The notes beneath the pieces are model-generated. The model worked only from the letters and a program-made list of their open reading frames with translations. It was not told where the DNA came from and searched no databases. Positions 1 to 10,413 of a stretch of DNA of 64,000 nt are shown here, one piece after another. The translations under genes and the position numbers were made by a program. How positions within the stretch are numbered: position 1 is the first letter of the stretch; each line of letters starts with the position of its first letter. The DNA is from Endomychus coccineus (Eukaryota; Arthropoda; Insecta; Coleoptera; Endomychidae), in assembly GCA_958510875.1 (NCBI GenBank), contig OY294067.1:149866962-149930961 (forward strand). Direction: 5' to 3'.

Positions 1-660
1 AAAATTGCAAATTGTAAAACTGCCAAAGACATGATTGATAAATTAGATAGTTTATTTGGCACAAAGACTGATGTAACTTTAGAAACGTCCCGAATTAAGT
101 TCTTCACCTTTGAGTATGATGAACGCAAGTCAGCAGTAGAGAATTGTATGGAGATTTTGGATCTTGCCGAAGAAGTGTCAACTGAAAATGATCCAATGAG
201 GGAAAGTTGGGTCATGACGAGAATATTGAGTGTGCTACCGCCAAGACTGGTACATTCCTGAACATCCTGGAACAACGTGACCGGACCAACAAAGATCATA
301 GAAACTCTCATCGAACGTTTGAGACTTGAGGATGAGCAGCTTAAGGAAAAGACGACAAATGCAGAGGGCAGCACCAGCAACGCTCTCATGGCAAAACGTG
401 AGAAACAGGGACAGTCGTCAAACAGCAAGCAGGACAAGTTATCGTTCGCATGTTTCAAATGTGGGAAGAAAGATCACGTGATCAAGGAGTACAGAGAAAA
501 AGCGTGTCAGAAATACATTGACTACTGCAAGAAGAAATATTCATGTAATATTTGCAAAAAGAAAGGACATTTCGCAGAGGATTGTGAATCCCGAGGAGAA
601 GCAAACAAGTCAGGAAACGGAAAACCACAAAATGGTGGACAACGACATCTCGAAGGACAG
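1..660 (+). pseudogene. Copia gag remnant with two zinc knuckles
   Basis: This is the Gag part of the Copia polyprotein, which packages element RNA into cytoplasmic particles. The frame is open from the window edge until a TGA at 259-261, then continues in the same frame to about 660. Two CCHC-type knuckles are visible: one starts CFKCGKKDH near 451 with an irregular end, and a clean CNICKKKGHFAEDC lies near 544-585. The upstream part resembles the UBN2-type Copia gag region. The N-terminus is missing because the window starts inside the gene. A frameshift between about 620 and 680 moves the protease into another frame. The internal stop and shift make it non-functional. Confidence 0.85.
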
Positions 661-1797
661 GGCAACTTCATGGTATCAAGACTGTGGAGCCAGCCAACAC
701 ATGACGTCACATCGTGAGTGGTTTGTACAGCTTGTCGAGCTGGACGAACCCATTCCAATTGTGATTGGAGACTCAACAAGGCTAGATGGCGTTGCAGTCG
801 GGAGCATTGAGATGGAGGCGTTTGATGATCAAAAGTGGTATCCAGTGGTACTTGAGGATGTCATTCACGTACCAAATCTCAACTTTGATCTTTTCTCAGT
901 AAGTCAGATGCTAGACAAGGGGCATGTACAGAATGCAAACGGAAACGATTCAACATTCTACAGTCAAGATGGCAGGGAAATTGTGGCAATGACAAAGCGC
1001 AAAGGGAATCTCTACAAAATGATGCTCAGGAGAGAAGAAGAGAAAAGTTTGATGGCCCAGTCGATCAAAGTTTGGCACGAGACTCGCCCATCAAAATGTG
1101 AAGTATGTGAGGGACATACTGAAAAGGAAAGGAATTAAATACATTGATGACTGGAATGATTATGTATGCATGAGGTGCTCATATGGCAAGCATCATCGAT
1201 CCTCACACCCAACCAACCCCAAGACAGCCCAGCAGCCATTAGATCTCGTACACGTCGATACCGGCGAGATGAACATTCCATCGTTGGGAGGAACCAAGTA
1301 TTGGCTCATGTTTAAGGATGATTTCACACACTAACGAAGCTGTTACTTCATGAAGACGAAAGGTGAGGCACCAGAGAAGATTGAAAGCTACCTGAGACTT
1401 GTTGAAAATCAGCTAGGAAGAAGAGTGAAAAGTCTGAGATCTGACAATGGCACTGAACTGAAGAATGCAAAAATCAAGCAGATGATGGACAAGTTGGGAA
1501 TCTTTCACACTTTCACGAATGTACATACGCCAGAGCAAAATGGAAGGGTTGAGAGAGATGAGAACAATTGTCGAGGCAGCCAGAGCAGCGATACACGCAG
1601 ACGGTTTGGACGAGAGACTATGGGCAGAGGCAATGAACCACGCGATCTTCTCGATCAATCAGACAGGAACCAGCAACGTACCAAGGAAAAGTCCGGCAGA
1701 ACTTTGGTTTGGAAGGAAAATGAAGATTGAGAAACTGCGACCCTTTGGTTTGCGAATGTTATGTGCTGACACAAGCACAGAAGAAAGGCAAGATTGA
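640..1797 (+). pseudogene. Copia protease and integrase remnant
   Basis: The Copia aspartic protease motif appears as DCGASQHM near 681-704; the family normally has D-S/T-G, so the active-site residue is changed. A GAG-pre-integrase segment follows, with the zinc-binding end CMRCSYGKHH near 1167. The integrase core contains DTGEMN, SLRSDNGTELKN near 1434 and HTPEQNGRVER near 1527, that is, the first two acidic residues and the region of the catalytic Glu. Frames change near 1098 and 1560, and a TAA lies at 1332-1334. Residues expected in DNA-strand transfer are largely present but the reading frame is broken at least three times. Confidence 0.87.
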
Positions 1798-3310
1798 TAG
1801 AAAATCAGAAAAGGGAATTCTGATTGGCTATGATATTGATTCGCCCTGCTACAGGATTTATCTGGAAGAGGAGGGAGAAGTTGTCAGCTCAGACAATGTA
1901 ATCTTCGACGACGAAAAGATAAGACTGAGGCAAGGCACTGAACTTGAGGCTACGACACCAGAGGGCATACGTGAGAAGCGAGAAGAAAGCAGCAGTGAGT
2001 CTGATGTAGAAGACGAAACCTGAGGGACTGGAGAAAGAGCCAAAGAGTCAAGCGACAACGAAAATGGGACACCACCGCCAGAAGAAGAGCCAGGAAAGAG
2101 AATTTTGCGAGATCGTCGAACTTCACAACCACCACCGAGATCGAGAGATTGCGTACTTGACTCACGTCGTGGAGGAAAGAGCGCAAAAGTAGCCATGATT
2201 GGTGAAACAGAGGACATTCCGGTGAGCGAGGCACTTGAAGATGAGAAGTGGAGACAAGCAATGCAGGAGGAGTACGACTCGTTGATAGAAATGAAAACTT
2301 GCAAGCTAGTGGACTGTCCAGAAGGAGTGAAGCCAATCACTTGTCGTTGGGTACTTCGAGAGGAGGCAGACGGAAGACTCAAGGCCAGACTCGTGGCAAG
2401 AGGATTTGAACAGAAGGAGGGAGTGGACTACGCGAAAACCTTCAGCCCTGTAGCCCGCCGTGCATCGATTCGACTACTTCTAAACCACGCTGCGTCAGAG
2501 AAATTGAAGTTGGTATCGTTTGATGTGAAAACGGCTTTTTTGTATGGAAACCTGGAGCAGGATATTTATATGAATCAGCCTGAAGGGTTCGACGACGGAT
2601 CAGGGAAAGTCTGCAAGTTGGATAAGAGTCTCTACGGGCTCAAACAAGCTTCGAGGATGTGGAACGAGAGGGTCACCACATACTTTGAAAAGAAGATAGG
2701 TCTGATCAACACTGATGATGACCCGTGTATCTACTACAACAAGGATAAGAGCATTATGCTCTCACTCTTCGTGGATGATGGATTGGTAGCTGGGAAAGAT
2801 GTGGATGAAATGTACAAACTCTTAGGTGGGATAAGCAAGGAATTTCAGATCACATTCAGCAAGAAAGCACAGGGCAACCTAACGTATTTGGGCATGGAAA
2901 TCAAGATTGACAAAGATGGTATCTTCGTGAATCAGTCTCGTTACACGGAGAAGATCTTGAGAAAGATGAAACTCGAACAGTGCAACCCAGCATGCACACC
3001 CATTGAGCGAGGAATGATCACTAAGAAGACAGCTTTCAAGAACGACGAGCCACTTCCGGTGAACAACAATTATCGCGAGCCGAAGTTTGCTGTACTCAGG
3101 TACAATTACCAGGACAGACATCAGCTTCGCCGTGAACTACCTCAGTCGATTCTGCAACAAGCCCATGAAAAGCCATTAGGCGATGGTGAAACGTGTGTTT
3201 CAGTATCTGAGAGGGACATCAACAGCAGGAATTCACTTCGGAGGAGACAAAGAACTCGTAGCCTACATCGATTCAGACTTTGGAGGAGACTCTGAGACTG
3301 GTCAGTCGAC
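1727..3310 (+). pseudogene. Copia reverse transcriptase remnant (5' part of RT-RNase H)
   Basis: After the integrase C-terminal region (ILIGYD near 1820) and a TGA at 2021-2023, a long frame from about 2105 carries Copia RT motifs: RWVLREEADG, ARGFEQKEGVDY, FDVKTAFLYG, LYGLKQASRMW, and the catalytic box FVDD at 2768-2779 (usual form YVDD). The frame drifts near 3075-3090, where a one-base change turns the region before RNase H into another frame. In that second frame the RNase H start DSDFGGDSETGQS runs to 3310. There it is cut by the errantivirus and resumes at 10636. Confidence 0.9.
3307..3310 (+). repeat. Target-site duplication CGAC flanking the errantivirus
   Basis: CGAC precedes the 5' LTR at 3307-3310 and follows the 3' LTR at 10632-10635. 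Four-base duplications are usual for Gypsy-group integrases. Removing the insert and one CGAC restores the Copia RNase H reading frame across the junction, which confirms both boundaries. Confidence 0.96.
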
Positions 3311-3528
3311 AGTTATGTAAGGTGATTCCCGTTCCCACGATATTCCGCTGACTCCAGCATCAGCGTTATTATGGCAAATCTCGGAATTCACTGGCATGAG
3401 ACATGAACAAGAAATAGAATCGACATAGACTTGAAACAATTAACACGTATATTTTATATTATGAAATTCATTTAATAAATATTAATAAACTTTTTAAAAA
3501 CGTGTTTCTGTGAATAAGAAACATAAAG
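3311..3528 (+). repeat. Errantivirus 5' LTR (218 bp)
   Basis: It starts AGTTATGTAA and ends ACATAAAG directly before the primer binding site. It matches 10414-10631 with no difference seen by eye. It contains an AATAAA-type signal near 3474-3480. Errantivirus LTRs commonly begin AGT rather than TG. It provides the promoter and polyadenylation signals in family members. No TATA box was assigned. Confidence 0.95.
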
Positions 3529-3544
3529 TGGCGCAGTCGGTAGG
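3529..3544 (+). promoter_or_regulatory. Primer binding site, tRNA-Ser type
   Basis: TGGCGCAGTCGGTAGG follows the 5' LTR immediately. The first bases are complementary to a CCA-ended tRNA whose acceptor end reads CGACTGCG, as in tRNA-Ser, the primer used by 17.6/297-type errantiviruses. Confidence 0.88.
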
Positions 3545-3667
3545 ATATCTGAAAGGGCATTTATCGCAAATAACCCGTCAGTCCCAACTGTTTATTCGGA
3601 AGAACCTAAGATCCATCGTGGAAAACTTGGTTGAAGTGGAGAAGAAGATGAAAGTAACTATTTTAAT

Positions 3668-3673
3668 GTAAGT
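3668..3673 (+). promoter_or_regulatory. Candidate splice donor for env mRNA
   Basis: GTAAGT lies in the leader just before gag and is a near-ideal donor. Errantiviruses make Env from a spliced subgenomic RNA. A pyrimidine-rich acceptor lies at 8733-8744 just before the env start. The pairing is inferred. Confidence 0.55.
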
Positions 3674-3711
3674 TGCTCATTTCCTATTTCCTATATTTCT
3701 TTTACTGTTCT

Positions 3712-5070
3712 ATGTCATTCTCCTCGCATTCATCTCATTCAAGTGAAGATATCGATTGCGAGTTAGATATAGAAAATATTGCATTTAATAGTTCAAACTT
3801 AGATTTAGATATTAACATATCATTCTCTAATTTAAATATTTCAAAAAATAATACAGCCAAAATGGTAACGCCAAATTTTGATAGCAGACTTTTAGAGATA
3901 GTTCCCAAATTTGACGGAAATCCGTTAGAATTATCATCATATTTAGATACTGCTAATACTCTAATTAATACATATTGGGATCCAAACCCCACAAATCAAA
4001 ATAACGTTCAAAATACTACTCTTATTTATGGAATTTATGCAAAATTAATAGGTAAGGCTCGAGAAGTATATAGTATTTGTATAGCTAAAGATTGGCAATC
4101 AGTGAAATCAGCTTTAATTGCTCATTTCGGTGATCAAAGAGATGAAAATGGATTGTTATTTGATCTGGATCAGTTACGGCAAACTAATAACGAAACACCA
4201 TTACAATTTTATACTCGTATTATGTCTAACTTAAGCGCTCTTCACAATTACTTAGATACACATGAAATTAATCAAGATACAAAACATGTGAAGAAAACAT
4301 TTTATAACACTCATGCTTTGAAACTATTTCTCGCCGGTTTAAAAGAACCACTAGGTTCAACAATTAGGGCAATGAAACCAAATGACTTGGCAGAAGCTAG
4401 GCAATATATTATTTCAGAAACTAATATTCGTTATTTACAAAAACCAATTGGTAACCAATATCAATCAAATAAATCCAACCCGAATCCCAAATATAATCAG
4501 GGACACGTAAATCATTTTCAAAACAACTACCAAAATTATCCCCATGCTAATTCCCAATCACCCCCGAGCTATGCACCTCGATTAAATACTGGAAACAATT
4601 TCCCACGAGGTCCCATTCAAATACATCCAAGGCCAGCCCTTCCACAAAGATATTTTTCAAACAGACAAGTTTTTGGAAACCAAAGAACTTCCCAAAATCC
4701 GACTAATATTTCGAAATCAAATACACAAAATCAGGCAGTTCGACCAATACCCATGAGTGGAATTTCACACGGAACTTTCCCAAGAACCAGAAATGACACC
4801 CCATATAACGCATATTCACAACCAAAACAGACTTTTACTTCAGAAGAACTTTATAATCTAGAGCCAAATTATTACGACGAACAAATTAATTCCGATAATC
4901 AATACTATGACTATCAACACCCGGTTGCAGATTTTCAAACTGAATCAAGCACTTCCTATGAAACAACATATTCTCAAGATGAAAATTATGAAACACAATA
5001 TCAATCGGCAGAAAATGTCGAATTGAATCCAAATTTTCAGTTGACGGAATCTCAAGAGCCCATCACATAG
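3712..5070 (+). CDS. gag: Errantivirus Gag
   Basis: This is the structural polyprotein of the errantivirus, expected to form the intracellular particle. The first ATG of the open frame is at 3712, giving about 452 residues; upstream in-frame codons contain no ATG. A later ATG at 3862, followed by TPNFD, is a possible alternative start. The N-terminal third is acidic and Ser-rich. Then comes a globular capsid-like region with FDGNPLEL and ALKLFLAGLKEPL. The C-terminal third is rich in Asn, Gln, Pro and Tyr. No zinc knuckle is visible, which is common in this group. The stop at 5068-5070 overlaps the pol frame, which is open from 4992. No disabling mutation is seen. Confidence 0.93.
   Translation: MSFSSHSSHSSEDIDCELDIENIAFNSSNLDLDINISFSNLNISKNNTAKMVTPNFDSRLLEIVPKFDGNPLELSSYLDTANTLINTYWDPNPTNQNNVQNTTLIYGIYAKLIGKAREVYSICIAKDWQSVKSALIAHFGDQRDENGLLFDLDQLRQTNNETPLQFYTRIMSNLSALHNYLDTHEINQDTKHVKKTFYNTHALKLFLAGLKEPLGSTIRAMKPNDLAEARQYIISETNIRYLQKPIGNQYQSNKSNPNPKYNQGHVNHFQNNYQNYPHANSQSPPSYAPRLNTGNNFPRGPIQIHPRPALPQRYFSNRQVFGNQRTSQNPTNISKSNTQNQAVRPIPMSGISHGTFPRTRNDTPYNAYSQPKQTFTSEELYNLEPNYYDEQINSDNQYYDYQHPVADFQTESSTSYETTYSQDENYETQYQSAENVELNPNFQLTESQEPIT
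5031..5037 (+). promoter_or_regulatory. Candidate -1 ribosomal frameshift site (gag-pol)
   Basis: AAATTTT is phased A AAT TTT relative to gag, fitting the X XXY YYZ rule. It lies inside the 79-base overlap of gag with the -1 pol frame (4992-5070). No downstream pseudoknot was worked out. Confidence 0.6.
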
Positions 5071-8000
5071 AAATACATTCACTTTATGATCAGAAAGATC
5101 TTCCATATATCAAAATTTCGAACCCACCTTTGAAATTGTTAATAGATACTGGAGCTACAAAATCTTTTCTAGATCCTGAAATTGCTAAAAACTATTTTCA
5201 CGACTATATAAAAAAGGAACCGTTCACTATCTCTTCTATATTTCAAACTACTTATGAAAACTATTGCGCAGAAATCCCTGCTTTCAGTGAGTTTAATTCA
5301 AACAAAAAAATTAAATTTTACCTGTTCAAATTTCATCATTTTTTCAACGGTTTAATAGGGTATGATACTCTGAAAGCTTTTGATGTACAACTAGACATTC
5401 AAAACTCCCTTCTAAAAACACCTATTGTAGAACTTCCTTTGAGTCATTACGAAACAAAAGGAAAACTCCTATTTTTCGCAAGACTAGAACCATTCTCAAT
5501 CGAATCCGCGAAAATTCCAGTAACATTACCTGAAGGCAATATAACTATTCCTGAAACAGAAATTTTCCATTGTAAAATCCGCGAATGTCTGACAACAGCT
5601 CATTCCGGATATGCTCCTGTTGAAATTTGTAATAACACCAGTGACGTACAAGAAATTTTCTTGTATTCTCCCGTACCAGTCACAGCTTTCGACAAAAATA
5701 ATTTCGAACTATTCCATATGACCATACAAGACATGTATCATGATAACACACCCAAGTATGATATGACACCATTTATTTGTACAGAACATATGAACCTTGA
5801 AGAAAAAAATCAACTCATGAATCTAATCCAATCGTATTCTGACATTTTTCACCGTGAAAATTCTGAATTAACTTTCACTAACCAGGTAAAACATAAAATA
5901 AATACTACAGATGAGACACCAATCTATACAAAATCTTATCGATATCCATTAATTCATAAACCAGAGGTTGAAAAACAAGTCAATGACATGCTTAAACAAG
6001 GTATCATCAGACCCAGTGACTCTCCATGGTCATCCCCTATCTGGATAGTCCCGAAAAAATTAGATGCATCCGGCAAGAAAAAGTGGCGCATCGTGGTTGA
6101 CTATCGAAAGATCAATGACAAAACAATTGACGACCGATATCCTATCCCTAACATTTCCGACATTCTTGACAAATTAGGCAGATGCCAGTATTTCACTACA
6201 TTAGATTTAACGAGCGGCTTTCATCAAATAGAGATGTGTTCTGATGATATAAGAAAAACAGCGTTCAATGTAGAGAACGGACATTATGAATACTTGCGCA
6301 TGCCATTTGGGTTAAAGAATGCTCCCTCCACTTTCCAAAGAGTAATGGATAATGTATTGAAAGGTTTACAGAATGTTATTTGTTTTGTTTACATAGACGA
6401 TATCATTATATTCTCGACATCCCTACAAGAGCATATGGTAAACCTCAAACTCGTATTTCAGAGATTGAGAGAAAGTAATCTAAAAGTGCAGCTCGATAAG
6501 TCAGAATTTCTGAGAAAAGAGGTCGCGTTCTTAGGTCACATTATCACTCCAGAGGGCATCAAACCAAACCCAGACAAAATTAAAGCAATCATAAACTACC
6601 CAATTCCTAAAACAACCAAAGAAATCAAAGGATTTCTCGGACTCCTGGGCTATTACAGGAAATTCATTGAAAATTTCGCTAAAATTACAAAACCATTCAC
6701 TACATGTTTGAAAAAAGGAGCCCAGATAAATATTAACGATCCTATTTATATCAAAACATTTGAAGACTGTAAATCCTTATTAACTAATGATCCAATCCTT
6801 CAATATCCCGACTTCACCAAGGACTTTAATTTGACAACAGACGCTAGCAACGTTGCTATAAGCGCAATCCTATCTCAAGGACCCATAGGGGCCGACAAGC
6901 CTATTGCCTTTGCATCACGAACACTAAACGACTCAGAACGTAACTATTCAACTATAGAGAAAGAACTCTTAGCTATCGTTTGGGGCACTAAATACTTCAG
7001 GCCATATCTGTTCGGCAGGTCATTCAAAATTCTATGCGATCACAAACCGCTTCAATGGCTTATGTCCTTGAAGGAACCAAATTCCCGTTTGGTCCGATGG
7101 AGACTGAAACTTGAAGAATTTGACTACACAATTATATATAAAAAAGGAAAGACGAACACTAATGCCGACGCCCTATCTAGAGTAGAAATTTATCCGACAG
7201 ACGTACAAGATAATATTCCCCCTATATTACAATATATGCAAGAATACAATAAAAATCCAATCCTTGATAATACTAATGAACCTTCAACAAGTAACCAACC
7301 AGACAACATTTCAATGATCGGACAAGTAGACCCCGATGAAAACAATGATGACGAAACAATCCATACTAGTGCCGAAAATCCCATATTGGAAATTAAAATT
7401 ACCGATAAGCCAGTAAATTATTTTCTCTGTCAATTATTTATTATTGAAGTTCATGAAAACCCTAGATTAGAAACAAAAAGGATATTCAAAGACCCTGTGA
7501 ATCGAACAAGATGGTACATTTATGTAACGAAAGAAAGTTTTCGAAAACAAGTAATAGAGTTCTTGAAAGAATTCGGTAGTCCTAAAAGACAATATACTGT
7601 TTACTTCCAGAATGATGAAAATCAAAATTTATATGAAGAAATGTGTACTTTCCTTCCACAGATTTTCAAAAATGCCGCCTTCAAAATTTTAAAATCCAAC
7701 AAACTCTTAGTTGACGTTACTACGGAAAATAGGCAACAAAATCTAATAAAGTCTATCCATGAAGGTATTACAAATCATAGAGGCATTCATGAAACAATCA
7801 ATGAAATCAAATTAAAATATTATTGGCCTAAATTGAATGACGACGTCAGAAAATATATCAATAACTGTTCTATTTGCCAACAAGTCAAATATGAACGACA
7901 TCCACCTCTAATAAAACTACAATTGACTCCTACCCCCAAAAAACCGTTTGAAACTATTCATATAGACACGTTCAAATTTGAAAATTCAATAGCTTTAACA

Positions 8001-8792
8001 ATCTGTGATAGTTTTTCACGATTTGGACAAGCGTATATCTTACCAAGCCTATCTGGACTACATGTATATCAGTCTCTCCTACAGTTTATTACAACCTATA
8101 AAATTCCAGAAAATATAATATCTGATAACGGAACTGAATTCAAACAGACACTTCTGAAAGATTTTTCAAATGTTCACAAAATCAACTGGCACTACACATT
8201 ACCATTGAATCCTAACAGTAATGCAATCGTTGAGAGGTTCCATTCAACTCTAATTGAACATATGCGTACTCTCACATTGACTAAACCAAAAATAAATCCC
8301 TTCGAAAAATTAATGTATGCTGTTCTAGGATACAATAATTCCATTCACACAGCCACTAAGAAAAAACCAGTCGATCTAATATTAGGTCATTTAGAATTAA
8401 AAGACTCAATAGATATTGATAATGAATTCCATTCGAACAGTCAAGTTGTCGATGACCACAAGCAGATAATGTCCGATTTATATAAAAAACTTCATGACAA
8501 CATGGCCCAACAAAAATCAAACCTAATTTCAAAAATTAACGAAAAACGTAACGATCCTCCTGATATCGAACCAGGTCGAATGGGTTATCGAAAATTAACA
8601 GACAGACAGTCAAAAACAAAACCACCTTATCGACCCGAACATATATTGAAATCTAATGAATTAACTGCTACCACCACTCAAAATACCTACCACAAACAAG
8701 TATTCAAGCCACCAAGAAAAATGACTGATAATCCACTTTTACAGGTTGATGATACTTCCTTCGATAACGGCACAGAAAGTTCAGATTCATAA
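5037..8792 (+). CDS. pol: Errantivirus Pol (protease, RT, RNase H, integrase)
   Basis: The Pol polyprotein has about 1,250 residues when read from the -1 frameshift; the frame has no ATG of its own near the start. Domains in order: aspartic protease with DTGA near 5145; RT with WRIVVDYRKIND, LDLTSGFHQI, FGLKNAPSTFQ and the catalytic YIDD at 6390-6401; RNase H with TTDASN, EKELLAIVW and the end motif NADALSR; integrase with an HHCC zinc region (HEGITNHRGIHE to NNCSICQQ), the first catalytic Asp in HIDTF, SDNGTEF at 8121-8141, and a catalytic Glu in AIVERFHSTL. All catalytic residues are present and the frame is open. The stop at 8790-8792 overlaps env by 44 bases. This is Gypsy/errantivirus domain order. 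Confidence 0.96.
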   Translation, partial: SVDGISRAHHIEIHSLYDQKDLPYIKISNPPLKLLIDTGATKSFLDPEIAKNYFHDYIKKEPFTISSIFQTTYENYCAEIPAFSEFNSNKKIKFYLFKFHHFFNGLIGYDTLKAFDVQLDIQNSLLKTPIVELPLSHYETKGKLLFFARLEPFSIESAKIPVTLPEGNITIPETEIFHCKIRECLTTAHSGYAPVEICNNTSDVQEIFLYSPVPVTAFDKNNFELFHMTIQDMYHDNTPKYDMTPFICTEHMNLEEKNQLMNLIQSYSDIFHRENSELTFTNQVKHKINTTDETPIYTKSYRYPLIHKPEVEKQVNDMLKQGIIRPSDSPWSSPIWIVPKKLDASGKKKWRIVVDYRKINDKTIDDRYPIPNISDILDKLGRCQYFTTLDLTSGFHQIEMCSDDIRKTAFNVENGHYEYLRMPFGLKNAPSTFQRVMDNVLKGLQNVICFVYIDDIIIFSTSLQEHMVNLKLVFQRLRESNLKVQLDKSEFLRKEVAFLGHIITPEGIKPNPDKIKAIINYPIPKTTKEIKGFLGLLGYYRKFIENFAKITKPFTTCLKKGAQININDPIYIKTFEDCKSLLTNDPILQYPDFTKDFNLTTDASNVAISAILSQGPIGADKPIAFASRTLNDSERNYSTIEKELLAIVWGTKYFRPYLFGRSFKILCDHKPLQWLMSLKEPNSRLVRWRLKLEEFDYTIIYKKGKTNTNADALSRVEIYPTDVQDNIPPILQYMQEYNKNPILDNTNEPSTSNQPDNISMIGQVDPDENNDDETIHTSAENPILEIKITDKPVNYFLCQLFIIEVHENPRLETKRIFKDPVNRTRWYIYVTKESFRKQVIEFLKEFGSPKRQYTVYFQNDENQNLYEEMCTFLPQIFKNAAFKILKSNKLLVDVTTENRQQNLIKSIHEGITNHRGIHETINEIKLKYYWPKLNDDVRKYINNCSICQQVKYERHPPLIKLQLTPTPKKPFETIHIDTFKFENSIALTICDSFSRFGQAYILPSLSGLHVYQSLLQFITTYKIPENIISDNGTEFKQTLLKDFSNVHKINWHYTLPLNPNSNAIVERFHSTLIEHMRTLTLTKPKINPFEKLMYAVLGYNNSIHTATKKKPVDLILGHLELKDSIDIDNEFHSNSQVVDDHKQIMSDLYKKLHDNMAQQKSNLISKINEKRNDPPDIEPGRMGYRKLTDRQSKTKPPYRPEHILKSNELTATTTQNTYHKQVFKPPRKMTDNPLLQVDDTSFDNGTESSDS
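8733..8744 (+). promoter_or_regulatory. Candidate splice acceptor for env
   Basis: The stretch CCACTTTTACAG ends at 8744, five bases before the env ATG, inside the 3' end of pol. It fits a 3' splice site and matches the place where errantivirus env RNAs are spliced. It is inferred to pair with GTAAGT at 3668. Confidence 0.5.
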
Positions 8793-10311
8793 CCTCAAAG
8801 ATAACCCTGGTATCCTTCCCTTTAAATTGGGAACTGCTAGAATCAAAATCGCATCCCATACTTTTCTCCATTACATTCAAATTGACCATTTGAGATACCA
8901 AGTCCAATCAATAACTACTCGTTATGATCAAGTGGGTAAATTAATCAATAGAACAAATTCCAGCGTAGACGACTTGTATAACGTCTACACACATTTAAAA
9001 AATGAAGTAAATACGGTTAATAAAAAATTTAATTCACTCTTTCCAAAAGGAAGACCAAAGAGAGGCCTAATCAACCCTGCTGGCTCTTTAATAAAATTCT
9101 TCACAGGAAATTTAGATCAAGGAGACGCGAAAGAAATTTATGGTAGTATTTCCAAACTAGAAACCAGTCAGAATAAAATTATAAAAAAGGTAAATAAACA
9201 TATATCACTGACTTCAAAGTTAATGAACAATATCAATGGAACAATGACAGCCATTACACACAATCAGAATCTAATTGAACAAAAAATCGAGGAATTGAGA
9301 AAGGCCATTAATGAATCATCCTATTCTCATTATTTAGAAATATATAACATATTAGACCAGATCAAATTCAATTTAGATTCACTCTTGAGCTTTATTTCTG
9401 AAATCGAAAATGCTGTAAGTTTTGCTTATTTAAAAACTTTACATCATAGTATTGTTACACCCAGCGATTTAAAAGAAATTATAAATGATTTGCATAAATC
9501 TCATGACAATTCACAATTACTTTTCCACGAAGAAGAATATCTAAATTATTACAGGATAGTAGAAGTATATGTCTTTATGACTAACGAGAAAATGATATTT
9601 TCACTTGATTTTCCTTTAGTTCACCCAAACATTTTTGACCATTATCACCTCTACTCAATACCAAACAAAAATCAATCCATCATAATTCCACCCTCTTCCT
9701 ACCTTACCCTGAGCAACATGGAGTACCAGTACCACGACGAAGAGTGCATCGATCTTATGCCAAACTACTTGTGCAAGAGAAACCACTTGCTACCTCTTCG
9801 GGAAAACCTAGACTGTATAACATCGCTATTGTCAACCGAAACAACTTTAACCAACTGTCACCAAGTTCCAGTCCACGTAAAACAACAAATTATAGAAGAA
9901 ATAAACGAGGCACATTACATCGGAATTTTCCCAGAATCCCAAAAAATTCAAGCTGATTGCCAAGAAGACAACGTGGCTATACTGAAAGGAACCTATTTAT
10001 TCACCATCCCACCAGGATGTTCCATTGCAACACCGACTTACAGTTATAAAAATGAAAAGGGCACCATAATAGGGAATCCCATAACCTTAGAAGATATAAA
10101 ACTAGTTAAGTTACCAACTCTCCACGTCGAGAAATTACTATTGGAAAGGACTTCCCTTGACAAATTACATCAACTGCAATTACAAGAAGAAGAAGAAGAA
10201 CCCCTCGAAAATTTGAATCTTCATAAGAAATATTCCCTGTGGTCTTTAGGAAGCATCGCGACATTAACCATTTGCATTCTAGTCTACTTATTCTACAAAT
10301 TCAGACGATAA
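8749..10311 (+). CDS. env: Errantivirus envelope protein (baculovirus F-like)
   Basis: The envelope glycoprotein has about 520 residues, starts at ATG 8749 and is open to TAA. A furin-type site RPKR is at residues 102-105 (9052-9063). It is followed by a glycine- and hydrophobic-rich segment, GLINPAGSLIKFF, at the usual place of the fusion peptide. The middle is helical with several N-x-S/T sites. A C-terminal membrane segment (SIATLTICILVYLFY) ends in a very short basic tail. These features match errantivirus Env and baculovirus F proteins. The N-terminus shows no clear hydrophobic signal peptide, which is odd for a secreted protein; a spliced start may change this. No disabling mutation is seen. 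Confidence 0.92.
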   Translation: MILPSITAQKVQIHNLKDNPGILPFKLGTARIKIASHTFLHYIQIDHLRYQVQSITTRYDQVGKLINRTNSSVDDLYNVYTHLKNEVNTVNKKFNSLFPKGRPKRGLINPAGSLIKFFTGNLDQGDAKEIYGSISKLETSQNKIIKKVNKHISLTSKLMNNINGTMTAITHNQNLIEQKIEELRKAINESSYSHYLEIYNILDQIKFNLDSLLSFISEIENAVSFAYLKTLHHSIVTPSDLKEIINDLHKSHDNSQLLFHEEEYLNYYRIVEVYVFMTNEKMIFSLDFPLVHPNIFDHYHLYSIPNKNQSIIIPPSSYLTLSNMEYQYHDEECIDLMPNYLCKRNHLLPLRENLDCITSLLSTETTLTNCHQVPVHVKQQIIEEINEAHYIGIFPESQKIQADCQEDNVAILKGTYLFTIPPGCSIATPTYSYKNEKGTIIGNPITLEDIKLVKLPTLHVEKLLLERTSLDKLHQLQLQEEEEEPLENLNLHKKYSLWSLGSIATLTICILVYLFYKFRR

Positions 10312-10402
10312 ATCACAAAACGGTTAGATAGAGCGGAAACTCAAGAAAGCCATAGGTTGGCTCTCGACGAAACTCAAGTGATTCCACCCTCGAGTTCCTT
10401 TT

Positions 10403-10413
10403 AGGGATGGAGG
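10403..10413 (+). promoter_or_regulatory. Polypurine tract of the errantivirus
   Basis: AGGGATGGAGG abuts the 3' LTR. Its position and purine content fit the plus-strand primer of reverse transcription. Confidence 0.85.

Noticed and set aside
1858..2382. Long minus-strand frame of 174 codons opposite Copia
   Set aside because: Ser-rich antisense shadow of the Copia connector and RT; no motif of its own.
5130..5141. TTG start codon for pol
   Set aside because: The frame is open further upstream into gag and has a phased slippery site, so Pol is better explained as a frameshift product.
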